Shown in pieces: positions 1-12,330 of a stretch of 64,000 nt of DNA. How positions within the stretch are numbered: position 1 is the first letter of the stretch; each line of letters starts with the position of its first letter. A program made the position numbers and the translations under genes. Under the pieces are notes generated by a model. It made no database searches, was not told the DNA's origin, and saw nothing but the letters and a program-made list of their open reading frames with translations. Source of the stretch: Asterella californica (Eukaryota; Streptophyta; Marchantiopsida; Marchantiales; Aytoniaceae); NCBI GenBank assembly GCA_036924285.1, contig JAYKYS010000024.1, positions 744,001 through 808,000 of the forward strand, given 5' to 3'.

Positions 1-2010
1 TAATATTGTAGATAATGTTGGTGTATTTACCTCGAGTATTCTTTTATGCTACTATGAGTCAATATGCATTGAAGTTGATTCTCAATCACTCACACCAAGA
101 ACCGCATGACATGATCTCCTATCAAACACCTTCAGCAAATAGCTCGTCCTTTGCTCCAAACGTATTTACTAGCATATGCTTGGGGTCAAGTTATACTTCA
201 TGCAGCTCACTGATGATCATTTTGCTATCATCAAGATACCATTTTCAATCTCCTCATTCAGTTGGCAACTAGTTTTCTTCCATCGGTAGCATATCTTCAT
301 GTGTTTGGCTGCATGGTCTACATCCTTTGTCCTCTTAGGACTAAAACGGATCTCCCACGAAAACAGTCAATTATAACTCTCCATCCAAACTCAGGTATAT
401 TGATTAAACTCATCCAATTATTGACAACTTGTTTATTGCATGAACTACAGAATGCCTGGTTAAAAAGTTCACTATCTCATTGTTAGGAGGACATGAGTCA
501 ATAAAGAGAAAACTGCACAATGACTTTTAACTTCTGATGGTGAAAAAGTAAGCTAGTGTCTCCATATCCTTACACAAGCAAAGGAAAACAAGTCTTAACA
601 CATCTTCCATCTGAATCAAGTTGTTAACAATGCATCATGTGCATTTGCAAATACTATAAGTATCATGAGTTCGTGGTTGTACTCACAACTAATACATCCA
701 AGAAGTCTAAGGCTTGACAACAAACTCATCTGCGAAAATCTTGATCATAGAAAAAAATGTGTACGCTCTTTATGAACAACTACAAAAACAGCACTGAACA
801 AATGTCGAGGATGTGGTTGTAGGAGAAATGGATACGTAGATGCAATATATAGGAATGAAGAGACACTTATCATGGCAAGTTACCAATCATTACAATGAGA
901 TCAGATTAAGATGATACCTTAAGTTGTTATGTTGTTTTCATTCTCCTTTAAGATGAAATTGATACTCAAACCACTGTTGAAGCCAAAGTGTTCTTCTAAT
1001 TGATCGAGGTGGAAAGAAGCAGTCCAATCAGAGTTCTCGTCAACTATTAAAGAAAACGTCTTTGATCTCGTTCAAGAAATCTCATTGATATTACTCTTAT
1101 CGATCGTCATTGGGTGTTTTTAAGTAAACGGAATGGAAAAGAGGTTATTATCTGCTAATCTCTTTAATAATATCCAACCGTGTAATAGTTTAAAGTTTAA
1201 TCAACATTATGGCAGTGATACACAATAATACAAATGAAGCTCATGGCATTGTCATAGCTTATCTTTAGGGACAACTAGACAATGAGATGTATATGCGAGT
1301 TCTGGAAGGTCTACCAACTCAATAGTGAAGTTCAAGAACCCATCGGTCAAACTTTCATGGTTTAACGCAAATGAGGAGAATATGATATTTATTATCTTTC
1401 TCAAAATATCAAGTCTAATACGAGTTCAGAACAAAAGGGCTCATACGTCTTCATCAAATATTACCTTAGAGAATCTATCATGATAGCAATTTATGTTGAT
1501 GATCTCAACATTATGATACATATAAGGTTGTCAACGACATCACTAAAACCTTGAAAGGATAGTTCTCGGTTCTACTACTAAGTGAAACAGCTACTTAGAG
1601 AATTATTCTTGATCAAAGCACTTACCTTCAAAAATTCTTGACACACTTTTTGATAGATCAGCTCATGTTTTTTAAGACCCCATGATCTCTTAATGCGTCT
1701 CGTGACGTTTATGACCCTCGACAACTAGATGAGTAAGTTCTAGATCCACAATATCTGAATTTGACTATTTGTCGATGTCTTTATGCATTTGATTGGATCG
1801 CACATATAGATATTCTCTAGGTGATAAACCTTATAGCTCAATATAGTCACAAACCAAGCAAAAAGTATTGGATTGGGACAAAGAACTTGTGTTGTTGTTA
1901 CAAAGATCAAAGATGAGTTTTTATTTTCTAGCAGTTCTTTCAACACTGATCTAGTTGTTGATGCTGATGCTGGATTTCTTTTCGGTCCTCAAAGGAAGCT
2001 ATTAAACCCC
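1..2010 (+). pseudogene. Ty1/copia pol relic (integrase end, RT, RNase H start)
   Basis: This is the remains of a copia-type polyprotein with no long open frame. Around 275-470 a translated stretch with the core LHVFGCMVY followed by a basic run matches the region after the copia integrase core. Around 1470-1520 IAIYVDDLNIM is the reverse transcriptase active-site block (YVDD). Around 1730-1990 the order of motifs (a LDPQYLN-like block, NLIAQYS, then DADAGF) matches the RT-to-RNase H junction of Tnt1/copia-type elements. The pieces lie in order on the + strand but in different frames with many stops, so it is old and dead. No LTR is visible; the left end is outside the window. The family is recognised by motif order from memory, and alignment would settle its extent. 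Confidence 0.7.
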
Positions 2011-2212
2011 CACTGAGGGCAAGATAGAATCATTCTCTCCGGATGCCTTTGGCTAGATCGTGTCAGGGTCTAGGCGGGCAGTGACTCTTCCTGCCCCGAT
2101 CGCGAGACTTTCCACCTTGCTCAGCTTCCCGAGCAGGACTTGCCTTAGGTGATGCGTTCGTACTACCACAGGCAGTAGTCGACGGCCCGAATTTTGACAT
2201 TTCTCATCGTTG
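2011..2212. other. Unassigned spacer
   Basis: No reading frame, repeat or motif that I recognise lies between the copia relic and the tandem repeat. The GC content rises here relative to the relic. Confidence 0.4.
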
Positions 2213-2540
2213 CTTTCTCATCGTTGCTGTGCGCGTGCCATCTCGTCGTTGCTTTCTCTGTGTTTCCTCGTTCTGCTTTCGATCTCGGTGGAGTTGGCAA
2301 TAGACAGCAGGACTTTCTGCTTGTGCTATTGAACTCGGTGCTTTGTCCCTGTGCTTTGTATCACAGTGAAGTTGGCGGTAGGAATCAAGCTTTCTGCTTG
2401 TGCTTTCGATTTCAATGCTTTCTTGCTGTGCTTTGTATGTCTGTGGAGTTGGCGGCAGGAACTGGATTTCATGGTTGTGCTTTCGATCTTGGTGCTTTTT
2501 CTCTGTGGTTTGTATCTCCATGGAGTTGGCGGCAGGAATT
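2213..2540. repeat. 77-bp tandem repeat, about four units
   Basis: The core GAGTTGGC (AAGTTGGC in one unit) recurs at 2291, 2369, 2446 and 2523, a period of 77-78 bp. Each unit also holds a GTGCTTT-rich stretch, so diverged units can be aligned by eye. It opens reading frames on both strands, which I regard as products of the repeat and not genes. Confidence 0.75.
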
Positions 2541-2782
2541 AGATCTTCTGTTTAGGGAGTCTCGTTGAAGCTGAAGGTCTTCGCCTGAATCTGAAGGTCT
2601 TGGCTGTTGAATCTGAAGGCCTTGGCCTTGGTCTCGTTGAAACTGATGGATCTTGTTCAAGCACAGGACCCTTCCGCGTTCAAGCACAGAACCCTTCCGA
2701 GTGCACTGCCTACATTCGAGCACTGCATCACGTTTCGGGAGGCATTTTTGATCCGGTGGGTGTGAATATCGTGCTTTATCAG

Positions 2783-5401
2783 TGTGGTGTCCACAAATTA
2801 CAGGATTCACGAATTTTTGAAATTTTTAAGAATAATAACTTGTTTGTATAACTGAAGAAGCGTTGTTACTTAAGATTACGGCTTCCTTAGCAGGAAGACG
2901 ATCTTACGAGCTTTTTGTAATAAGAAGTTGACTTCTTCGGAAGACGACCGTCTTCCGAGAAGGGTCTTATCGGCGGTGTCTTCGGAAGACGGAAGACGGC
3001 GGAAGACACGCATCTTCCAGAAGACGGCAACCGTGGAAGCTTAACCTAGTAAAAGAGTGGGTGTACCTACTAGGTAACACCAAGAAGGTAGGAAGGTCGG
3101 GTAAGTCATCTCGGGTTGAAACCCCTAACATGTGGGGAAGATGCGTAGGAAGCGCATTAGCAGATTTCCAACTTCCCGCAGCAGGAGCGCTTCTTGGTTG
3201 AGGAGTTCGATTCGAGGGTGAGCTTTGAGTGAGGAGGCAGCGAGGTGAAATCAAGTGAGGTTAGGATCGATTCGAAGCTAGCAAGAAGGCAAGATCGAAT
3301 TGCTGAAGCGCAAGAAGCATAGTGAGTAGAAGACGTTTTTCTATGAGCTCCCGGAAGCTGACATTGGAGAGTGACTGAGTGGAATCGAAGGTGGAATTCA
3401 GGCATAGCCAGAAGCTGACAGTAGAAGCAGCCTTGTGGGGTCGCATTGGAGCTGGAACTAGAACCAGAAGCGCGCAGAAGATCAAAGACAGCTCGGGAAA
3501 TCGACAGAAGACAGTAGAGGTTCTTCCCATGTTCTCTTCCCTTCCCCACTGCTTCTCGCCTTGTTGGTATCCCCCGTGCTTCCCCAGTGGTTTGCAGGCA
3601 GTCTGATCAATCGAATCCTCCGTCCTTATTTTCCTATTGCGACATTGGGCATGGAAGCGCTGCCCAATTTCCGTCAGACATCTTCTTGATTCTTCCCGGG
3701 TACAATTCGAGCTTCCCTACCCATCGTCCTCAAATTGACGATCCTAGCTATCAATTTCCCTACCCTACTACTCCTCTACTCCCGAAACCTTGAACAGAAG
3801 ACGCTTCGGAAGATTGGAACATCTTCGGAAGACTGTCTTCAGAAGACGCTTCAGTAGCTTGACCGTCTTCGGAAGTCGACTGTACCCAATTCGTATCAAG
3901 AGTGGATTTGCTTTGCTTTTGTGTTAAGAGAGGCTTGGTACGAATCCTGAGTGGCGTGGTGAGTTCTTTTGTTATTTCGAGAAGTTGAAAGTCGGGAACT
4001 AGGCCTGTGTCTCTCGGTCTTTCAAGCTTCTCAAATCCACATCTTCCTAGAGAGACTAGAAGATTGGAAGGGCTGGCAAAATGTGCGAGAAGACGTGAGG
4101 GTCCATTTCGGGTCTCTTCTGTCCGACCCATAGCAGCCCATTCCTTCTTCTTCCCGAACTTAGGAGAGAGTCGTGAGAAGTCTTGCTGGCAGAATCTGGA
4201 GAGAATGGTCGAGGGTCATGTCTTCCCACCGAACAGCAAACTTCTTCTGAGTGTGTATGAGAGGTGAGAAGTCAGAAGAACAGAGTGCAATTGTCTTGAG
4301 TCTGTTGTGAGGATAGATTACGCGTAGGAAGACGAAGACAGGTGAGACCAGTGAAGAGAAGTCTGACTTTGGGAGGTCTTCCGAGAAAGACATTGAATCG
4401 GAAGCTATCCCGGGTGTCTTCCCAGAAGCCACTGTCACCACAGGAGCTCGCAACCATCTTCTGAACCTGTTATGCACTATACGTTTCGCGAATCTTGTAT
4501 CTTCTGATAGGAAGTAGGATGTAATGCAAGGTGGGTTGTCTTCTTGGTAATCCATGCGAGGCCTTGCTTAGTTAGGATTGTTTAGATATAGCTCGGAAGA
4601 TGAGAGCTATTTAGGAAGTACTGTTAGAATCCCAGAAGACGGAGTAGCTGTCTTCTGGAAGACTAGTTTCGTCTTCTGAGAAGTAGAAGCTAGATTGTGG
4701 GCACTTGGGAAGGACTGAGCCTTCAGCTCACAGTAAGTGCGTGTGGCTTAGTGCAACAGATCTTCCAGTATGTCGATGCATCCTCGAGGGTTGGTGTTAC
4801 CGGCAGCAGAGTTGCCGAGGCCACACCCTTCCTCAAGGAGATGGGTCTCGATTTCTTCCTGTGGGATTGGAACCTCGCAGCCCAGGGACTTCTAGAAGAG
4901 GTGTGGGCAGCGTTACCGTCCCGCAACCGTGTACCTGTGAAGACAGGAGTAGCTCGAGAAAGACCATCTTCCTGGACTGAAGATTGATGGCGCAGAGCCT
5001 TCCACAGAACAGAATCCGAGGATCGAGGATATTGGCTCGAGAAGAAGATCTTACCCAGGATCATGAGCAAGTGGCATGTGCCTGGAAGCACAACTTGCCT
5101 CTTCGTGGAGGACAGGCAGGGTAGGAACGGATGGAAGATCGAATCTTATCGGGAGCCGAAGAAGCGACTTCTGTCGAAGCTGTTTTTGCATCTCTTTCCC
5201 AAGGGAAAAGCGCAGAAGACAAGGTACTTGGGAGATCAGGACGTGGAGTTCCTGGAAGCAGTGTGGGATGAAGGAGTGTCCGTAAACTGGGGCTCATTCT
5301 TCCACATATATGTACAGGCGGAGCTAGCGTACTTAGGTACCCTGGCGGGAGGACACTTGACACCTTTTCTCTGTTACTTGTACATAGCCATGGGAGATCT
5401 C
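2783..5401 (+). repeat. Left LTR of element C, part 1 (A-type sequence)
   Basis: It starts with TGTGGTGTCCACAAATTAC and can be followed base by base against the LTRs of element A starting at 20246 and 40519, ending where element B is inserted. It is more diverged from the two A LTRs than they are from each other. It is rich in GAAGAC and GTCTTC and has a perfect inverted repeat with 9-bp arms at 2938-2946 and 2949-2957. Confidence 0.8.
4697..5400 (+). pseudogene. LTR-embedded ORF, N-terminal part (hybrid LTR copy)
   Basis: One frame is open for most of this stretch and matches the N-terminal domain of the protein region seen inside the LTRs of element A (22234 and 42519 onward). It contains the blocks LDFFLWDWNL, SSWTED, GRNGWKIESY and HLTPFLCYLY. 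A stop (TGA) at 4985, where a Trp codon is expected, interrupts it, and element B cuts it after 5401. The C-terminal coiled-coil part resumes on the other side of B. Function is unknown. Confidence 0.6.
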
Positions 5402-5405
5402 ACGG

Positions 5406-6791
5406 TATCGTGTCGGATATTGCGTGAAGGATGTCCAGGAAAACGCGAGGTTCCTGGCTGTGGAGATGTTATGTGCTGAAACAGAGACAAGACAGAGAAA
5501 AACAACCACGAAAACGAACGCTGCGATATATACACTCCAAATGTATGTACACTGCCAGCTCTTCCTCCTAAGAGCACAGAACTCAGAACAAGACCAGAGC
5601 AGTCTGTAACCTACTTCAAAAGCCTATGAAAACAACCCTTGAATCGCAACCCTGACCCAAAAACATCGAAGCGTAGCTCAAAGCAAGAGAAACTTCTCTT
5701 TGCTAACAAGCAGAGCCACAGCAATATCACGCGATCCAAACCCAAGTCCAAACCACATCCATGTACAAGTTCTTAGCTAAAGCTAGCTACCACAAGCTGT
5801 ATATAGCCAACCAGAACTCTAATGAACTCAAAAGAGCAAAACCCGTAGCGAAGAAACCGAAAAAGGCCTATCTGTGAACTTTCTCCTTTCGCCAAACGGA
5901 CTTCAGATGTCGATAGGGTCTCCTCCACTGACTCCGTTAACCCAAGAAATCTTCAGATCCGACTCCCAACAGCCGAGATATCGCCGATTTTCGGTCGCAG
6001 GTGACCGAACCTCCAAAAACTCCTCCCTGCGGCTTAAAATCGCACACACCGCACAAACGGATCGTCCAAACTGATATCCGTCTTCTCTGGCAGGTAGATC
6101 TAGCTACCCTGAACCCAACGAGACTCCAAACAAGTCGTTTGGAGTTCTCCTTGCAAAACCACGCAAGAAATTTGGTCGCAGGTTGCAAAAAACTGACGTA
6201 AATCAACTCCCTGCGGCTCAAACTTGCTCACCGCACCCAAACCAACAATCCAATTCACGTATAGTCTTCTCCTATGCGTAGATGAAGACTCCCTGATCGC
6301 GTAGGCACCAAGAACGAAGAGCTTGGCTCACCGATCGCGAAGAACAATCTAATCTCAGGTCGCAGGCGATGAAAAACCTGACGCAAGCGCTTCTCTGCGA
6401 GCCAATTTCACTCACAACTCCTAAACCGCCCGATGAAACCTTGTATCGTCTTCAATTTCCTGAAGAACTCGTTGTTTTGATCCGATGGATCCAAGGACAG
6501 CAAGTTTGGACTCCGGAACGACCGGAACGGTCCAACTCTCCTTCAGAGGTAACTGAAAATCTCAAATCTACTTCCTGCGTCTCAATTTCTCCCAGAACAC
6601 AACCCCCCGATCCGTCTCTTCAAGAACCGTCTTAACCTGTGCGTAGCCTGCACAGGTCTCAACCCGATGACACCTTGCGCGCGTGTATTGGACTTCCCAA
6701 TTCTCCAAAACGTCCACCGACAGGTCGTAGGAACAAGCAAGCCTCTTAAGCAGCCCCCTTACAACAGTCTCTGTACGTACAGTTTTCTCCT
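5406..6791 (-). repeat. 3' LTR of element B, truncated at its 5' side
   Basis: It is nearly identical to 12331-13716 in the same orientation. It lacks the 635 bp that complete the other copy (13717-14351), including the 157-bp tandem repeats. The breakpoint abuts an integrase reading frame that loses its C-terminus at the same point, so one deletion removed pol end, polypurine tract and LTR start. Confidence 0.85.
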
Positions 6792-9700
6792 TGTTGTCCT
6801 CCCAAGGTAACACACTCCATGTCAGAACGTGTTCTTCAATCGGCATGATAGGTTTCTGACCTGTGATGAGTTCCACCGGCATGTAACTTGTCACCGAGCT
6901 GTGCGTCGTTCGATCTGCCCATAACGCAAATGGTAAGAGTCGAGGCCACTCGCGCACCCTTCCGTTGCAGGCCTTCACCAAAGCCTTCACAATGGGTGGA
7001 TGACCACGTTCACTCTTGGCATTCCCTTCGGGGTTGTAAGCAGTTGTCAATGACAACCTCACCCCACACCTTGCAAAGAATTCACGAGCCTCATGTGCAT
7101 CTAACTCTCCCCGATCTGCAGTGATCTTTCCCACACATCCATACCGACAAACAACCTCTTCCAAGAGAAATCTACATACCCCTTCAGTTGTCTTCGTCCG
7201 AAGCGCCCTACCCTCGACTTGATTTGAAAGATCTTCTCTAGCAAGTACCAGGTATCTCATCTGCCACAATCCAACCGGCATAATCACCAAGTCTACCACC
7301 CACTTGAAGTGGATTTCCAATGGATAAGTCGGGTGTAATCCGTCACGATGTCGGATGTTCGAATACATCTGACATGTTAAACAAGACTCCACAAAAGATA
7401 CAACATCCCTGTACATGTTTCTCCACCAATACCGCTCTTTCATCTTTGTAAAAGTGGCCCAAATCCCTCGATGTCCAACCCAAAGACTCTCATGGAACGC
7501 CTTGAGCAACTTCTGCTGATCTTCCTTGTTGCAAATCACCCGTAGCGGTACCCCACCTTTCTGCTTCGGTTGCTTCCAAAGAAACCCATCCTGCAACATG
7601 AAGTTGTAGGCCTTCCTTCGAACTCTCCGAAACCTCTCATCCGTCCAACCTGTCTGCTTAACCATCGTACTAAGGTACCTCCCGATATCAAGCAAATCAC
7701 CATCATACAACCTTTCAACAAATAACTCATCTTCTCTTCTTGTCTGTGCAATCAAATAGAACTCTGTACCCACGTCGTCAATGTCTTCTACCATCTCATC
7801 CTCCCCATCATATCGAGCCCGGGATAACATATCCGCCATCAGATTATCCTTCCCTGCGATATGTCTAAACTCCGGGTTCAACGACTTGATATATGGGATC
7901 CATCGTAACATCGCAATATCAGGAGTTGAACAATTCATGATCATTCCTAACAACGGCAAGCAATCAGTTTCAACCACCACTATTGCTCCAATCAAATACT
8001 CTTTCTCAGTTTTCATGGCTGAAACAATACCCCACAGTTCTCTCTTCACTTGCGGATAAGCACGTTGTCGAGCACTTAACACCTTCGCTCCGAACCTAAC
8101 CGCAAACCTGTCTCCATCCTCATCATCCTGACCGACTGCCCATCCAATTGCAACTGGACTTGTATCTACTGTAAGAATCACCGGCCTAGCACCCTTGTAA
8201 TCAATCCTTCCCAGAACTGGAGGAGATGATAGTAAAGACTTCAGCTTCCTTATCGCATCAGTATGCTCTTCCTCCCATCTGAACTTGTGACCCTTACGCA
8301 ACAATCCATACAACGGATCCGCCACATGTGCATAATGAGGAATCCAAATGTGGTAGAATACACAAGCACCCAAAAATCTTCTTACTTCTGTCAGCGAGTT
8401 GCAAACCTCCTTCATCCTTCCAATTGCATCCACCTTGTTCGGATCTGGCTTCCGACCAAACGATCCACACAAATGACCAACGATCAAAACCTCTCTAACC
8501 CCAAATGTAGACTTCGCACCTGACAGCGTAAGATGAACTTCCTCAAGCCGAGATAAGATCTTCTCACAGTCTACGATGTGATCAGTGACGTATCGCCGAC
8601 ACCCCCTCTGATCTAATGCTTCATCCTTCTCATCTTCCACACATCATTTGATGGGGATGTCATCCAAGAACGGCATCGTCTTTTCAGGGATGAAGTCCCT
8701 TAGAACTCGATTCATCCCGTTCATCATGTGTGCTACCGAGTTGGTAGCTCCCTGTGGTAAGGTACACATCCTAACCAACCCCAAAGGTGTCCTCATTGCC
8801 CTGAAGCTTCTGCTCTCCTCCGCTAGTTGAAACTGATCATACCCTGAGTAAAGATCTCCCATCGAGTAAATCGCTCTTCCTGCAAACGCTTCTGCAAACT
8901 CATCCACAATCGGTCCCACCCCAGCATTTCTGATTGTTACTGCGTTCACCGGCTGCATGTCTTGGATGAACCGCAGCGACCCATTCTTCTTTGGTACTGT
9001 AAACCATCTGCTTGAATACGGTGCAAACGACGGCTCCAAGATCTTCATCCGCATCTTCTCCTTCAGCAACTCCACTAGTTTGGGCAAGTGAGCCCGCGGT
9101 ACTGGAATTGGTCTCAGGTTCCATGGCACATGCGGTACCGTGAAGATAACCATCGGGGTAACAACGTACGGATCTACACACCCAATCTCATGTGGCTCAA
9201 AAGCAAATGCTTTCCCATGTCGTGAAAGCATCTCCTTGAAGCACATCCTCTCTTCTGATAGAAGAGACCCATCAGATCCAATCTTCAACTCTTCAAGGGT
9301 CTTCTCTGTGAACTTGTGTCCTATCATTGCAGGATCTCTCAAACTCTTCTCCCTTGAAGCTCGGTCTATCTGTTGGTTAGTGTCTTCTGGCAAAGGACCA
9401 GCAACTGGCTTTATCTTCTTATCCACTGTCTTGTACCTTGTCTCAACTCGAACCTCTGGTGCACGGAATGATTCGATCACCGAATAGACCTCCCTTGAAT
9501 GAATCTGCACAACCTTATCCATATCCTCCCATCCAATAGACATGATCACTCGCAAAGGATCCTCCAACCCATCCTCTTCATAAACACCAGAAATCCATTC
9601 ATCCCCCTCTAGCTCACCTAGCTCTTTCAACATCAACTCAACATCACGCAAATGTTTTTGTTCTTTTCTTCTCAACTCTTCTACCTTTTTGTAGATAGCA

Positions 9701-9840
9701 ATCCCACACTCTGAAAATCCAACAAACCTTGTACTAAAGACACTATCTCCATCAAGCGAGAGTACCTTCTCCTGCGCACCACCACAATCCCGCTCTATAG
9801 TGGTACTCAACGAAAATCCTTGAACTCTTCACTCACTCTT
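6792..9840 (-). pseudogene. Element B pol: RT, RNase H, integrase
   Basis: One frame reads from about 9840 down to 8644, meets a TGA, and continues in the same frame from 8640. RT carries the palm motif FLDDIP just before that stop; related element E has a Gly codon there. RNase H has VDTSPVAIGW and ETDCLP blocks. Integrase has a zinc-binding region ending in CLTCQ, a catalytic triad set in VVDLV, TADRGE and GKSE-like contexts (here NAKSERGH), and ends abruptly near 6795 at VLPWED, after which the frame runs into LTR sequence. The frame is -1 relative to gag-protease, as in element E. The FLDD active site and the overall sequence resemble a Ty3 group I associate with fungi; that comparison is from memory. 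Confidence 0.85.
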
Positions 9841-10049
9841 GGAAGCGGTTTCTCCCTCAAACGATCTCGGTTGCGCTCGTGGTTGGACGGTACAGTTAAG
9901 AATTGTACCGCTCTCGTCCCATCTTGACTTCGGATCCTAGCATAAGCAGATCCGTCGTCCAGTACCTTTGTCTCCATCCGAGTTGCTATGATGAAAGATT
10001 GACCAAGGATGAGCGAGTATGATGTTGCTTCCTGAACAAAGAAGTTTTG

Positions 10050-10769
10050 CTAGATAGCAACATCACCTACGCGCACTCTGATGTCTGGACAAGCTCCATA
10101 CAAGTCTCCTCTAGTGTTGTTGGCTGCTCTTATGACCCATCCATGCTCTGTGTCGATCGGCCACTTCTTTCTCTTGTACAGCTCTTTCGACATGATGTTG
10201 ATTTCTGATCCATGTTCGATCAGAGCAACCACCGGCTCATCCAAGTCCTCGATCCTCACCAACGTCTCCATCGTAGCTCGAGCCCAGTGACTGTGGCTGT
10301 AATGACTTGAGCTCCGCTTCCCATCCTCCTCTTCATCCTCAAAATGCACCCTGCGCCTTCGATCTCTTTCTTCCTCTGCAGAATAGACACTGCACGTTGC
10401 AAGCTCTCTCTCCTCATCCACAGACATCCTAGTGTCCAAAGCATGCGATAAATCAGTCTCACCCGTAATCTGTCGTTTCCATTTGATGACATCGATGATA
10501 ACATCATGAAACTCACGCGTGACGATGCCTAACACTTCTCTCAAAGTAAACTCCACCTTCGCATTTAGAATGCGATCTTCCAAGACTCCCTTCAAGTCTG
10601 TTGACGCCTCGATATCCGACTGTAGCTTGTACGCAGCCGGCTTACCCTTCTCCTTCTGAGATTTCTCCTTCGATGGAGAAGGAGCATCGTCCATCGGTAG
10701 GTCTTGAGTTCCTGCATCCCGAAGCTCTTGGCGAACCTTCTCCCCTCGAGTCTGTCTCTTGGAAGAAGT
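10050..10769 (-). pseudogene. Element B protease region of gag-pro
   Basis: This continues the gag frame after one in-frame stop at 10770-10772. A basic and acidic N-terminal region is followed by the retropepsin-like block VALIEHGSEINIMSKEL. In element E the same block begins VALIDHGSE, so the catalytic Asp is replaced by Glu here and this copy should be inactive. The motif is D-H-G in the related copy, not the usual D-S/T-G. Downstream, an NNTRGDLYGACP block is shared with E. The frame ends at a stop at 10050; homology continues past it into the region before RT. Confidence 0.75.
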
Positions 10770-12275
10770 TCATTCCCCTGCATCCTTTGAATCTCGCCTT
10801 CTCTTCTCTTCCAACAATGCTTCGTGTTGGTTCTTGGCGATGTAAGCATGCACCGATAGAGCTTCTATTGGATCCTCCCATCCAGTATCCCTTCTGATCG
10901 TAGCAGCTGTCCTCTGCAACGTCTCACGTGCCATCTTCCCTTTTTGTTTCATGGAGATGGCAGATGACCACAACTCACTTGGCTCAACTTGCTTGTTGAA
11001 ACTCCTCTCAGCTTGATCCTCAACCCTTGTGCCATAAGTTCCAGCTTCCACCAATGCAACTGCTTGCGCTGATAGGTGGTCCTCAACCAACTTCTTCATC
11101 CCTCCTCTACCAAAGTTGGTCTGAAGAAGTGCACCAGTATCTCTCAGCGTTACCTTCCCATCCTTCCAGAAGATCACTCCTTGTTGCAAAATATCAGTGA
11201 ACTCCTTGCAATCTCTGCGTGGATGATCAGTACCATCGCACCAGATACACCGCTGGATCCAGCCTTGCTTCTCAACCGGTCTTGCTCCGCTTGTAGACCG
11301 CTTCTCTTCCAATCTTGTGAGCTTAATCTGCAGATCTCGCATTCCACGGAAAATCTCCTCAAAGTTTGAATTATCCTTCTTCGGAGATACCATAGGTGTT
11401 TGAACAACTGGAGCAACTGGAACAGCTGGAGCAACTGGAGCAACTGGAGCAACTGGAGCAACTGGTACTACCTGTCTTGTAACAGGAACCACTGGTCGGA
11501 CTACAGGAACAGGTGTTACAGCTGCAGGTGTTGGTGCCAGTCTCCTAACAGGAACCTTCTCTCGTCTCCGCTCTCTCTTGGTAAGCAGACCAACAGCTTC
11601 CTCAACCTTCTTCCAGCTGCTGGTCAATCCATCGTCCTCCTCCCGGTCTTCCAGAAGTACCTCTAGCTTCTCCTGCAACTTCTCATCTGCAGCCCGAAGG
11701 AATAGCTCTGTTTTGTTGGACTGCAACGTCAACTTCTCCATCCTGGTCAGCCGTGAAAACTGCTTCTCAAACTCCCTGAGCAACTCAGTAGCTTGTAGAC
11801 CCTTCCTTGATTGCTCAACCCACTCCAAGAATGACTTCTTGGTGACTCGATCAGAGTCTTCCAAGAAGTACTCATCCATCAAAGCACGGGCAAACATCTC
11901 CCAATCCTTGTTAAAATGCTTCGTTAGCATTTTAACATGATCCCTAATCTCTAGAGCTGCTGCTAACTCAAACGTCTCAATCATCTCATCTTCTGAGATC
12001 CGGTTCAGCTCCATCTCCTTCACATAATGCCTCAGATATCTTGAGACATCTCTCCCATCAAACTGGTCAATCCTGCTGACCACCGCTTGTAGCGCCTTCG
12101 TTGCCAAAGCTTCCTTCCGCTCATCAGACTGTTGCTGCCGTAAGAACATAGTGAAAGCTTGGAACATCGATGCAGTCGCCGGATCCAACTGCACCTTCGG
12201 CAACCCACTTGAACCACTAGCTCCATCTCCATCACCTTTCTCATCCCCACTCATGACTGCTAATCTCTTCTTCAA
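10770..12275 (-). CDS. Element B gag (capsid and one zinc knuckle)
   Basis: A 501-codon open frame starts 56 bp inside the 5' LTR; the likely start is the ATG at 12254 or the upstream one at 12275. The N-terminal half has the alpha-helical pattern of a Ty3 gag capsid. A low-complexity Ala-Pro-Val tract follows, produced by a 9-bp repeat at 11402-11466. A CCHC knuckle (CIWCDGTDHPRRDC) lies near residue 345. The C-terminal part has counterparts in element E from 54178 onward, which shows E has lost the N-terminal half. This is the longest intact gag in the window, but it is followed by a stop before the protease. Confidence 0.8.
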   Translation of the reverse strand: MKKRLAVMSGDEKGDGDGASGSSGLPKVQLDPATASMFQAFTMFLRQQQSDERKEALATKALQAVVSRIDQFDGRDVSRYLRHYVKEMELNRISEDEMIETFELAAALEIRDHVKMLTKHFNKDWEMFARALMDEYFLEDSDRVTKKSFLEWVEQSRKGLQATELLREFEKQFSRLTRMEKLTLQSNKTELFLRAADEKLQEKLEVLLEDREEDDGLTSSWKKVEEAVGLLTKRERRREKVPVRRLAPTPAAVTPVPVVRPVVPVTRQVVPVAPVAPVAPVAPAVPVAPVVQTPMVSPKKDNSNFEEIFRGMRDLQIKLTRLEEKRSTSGARPVEKQGWIQRCIWCDGTDHPRRDCKEFTDILQQGVIFWKDGKVTLRDTGALLQTNFGRGGMKKLVEDHLSAQAVALVEAGTYGTRVEDQAERSFNKQVEPSELWSSAISMKQKGKMARETLQRTAATIRRDTGWEDPIEALSVHAYIAKNQHEALLEEKRRRDSKDAGE

Positions 12276-12310
12276 AGTTCACACACAGAAGAAATCTCCA
12301 CCCCAGACCT

Positions 12311-12327
12311 TCACGACGAGTTCACCA
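12311..12327 (-). promoter_or_regulatory. Candidate primer-binding site of element B
   Basis: On the minus strand, three bases after the LTR end, the sequence reads TGGTGAACTCGTCGTGA. It starts with TGG, complementary to a tRNA CCA end. I cannot name the tRNA. Confidence 0.4.
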
Positions 12328-12330
12328 CCG

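Noticed and set aside
2204..2521. Open frames on both strands over 100 codons
   Set aside because: They arise from the 77-bp tandem repeat; the translations repeat with the unit and match nothing I recognise.
2700..2782. Continuation of the transposase-like gene left of the outer element
   Set aside because: The minus strand here is open for a short stretch, but I could not match it convincingly to the family, and the outer element has no matching target duplication.
6369..6635. 88-codon + strand frame repeated at 13294-13560
   Set aside because: It is preserved only because the two LTRs of element B are nearly identical, and it is antisense to the element.
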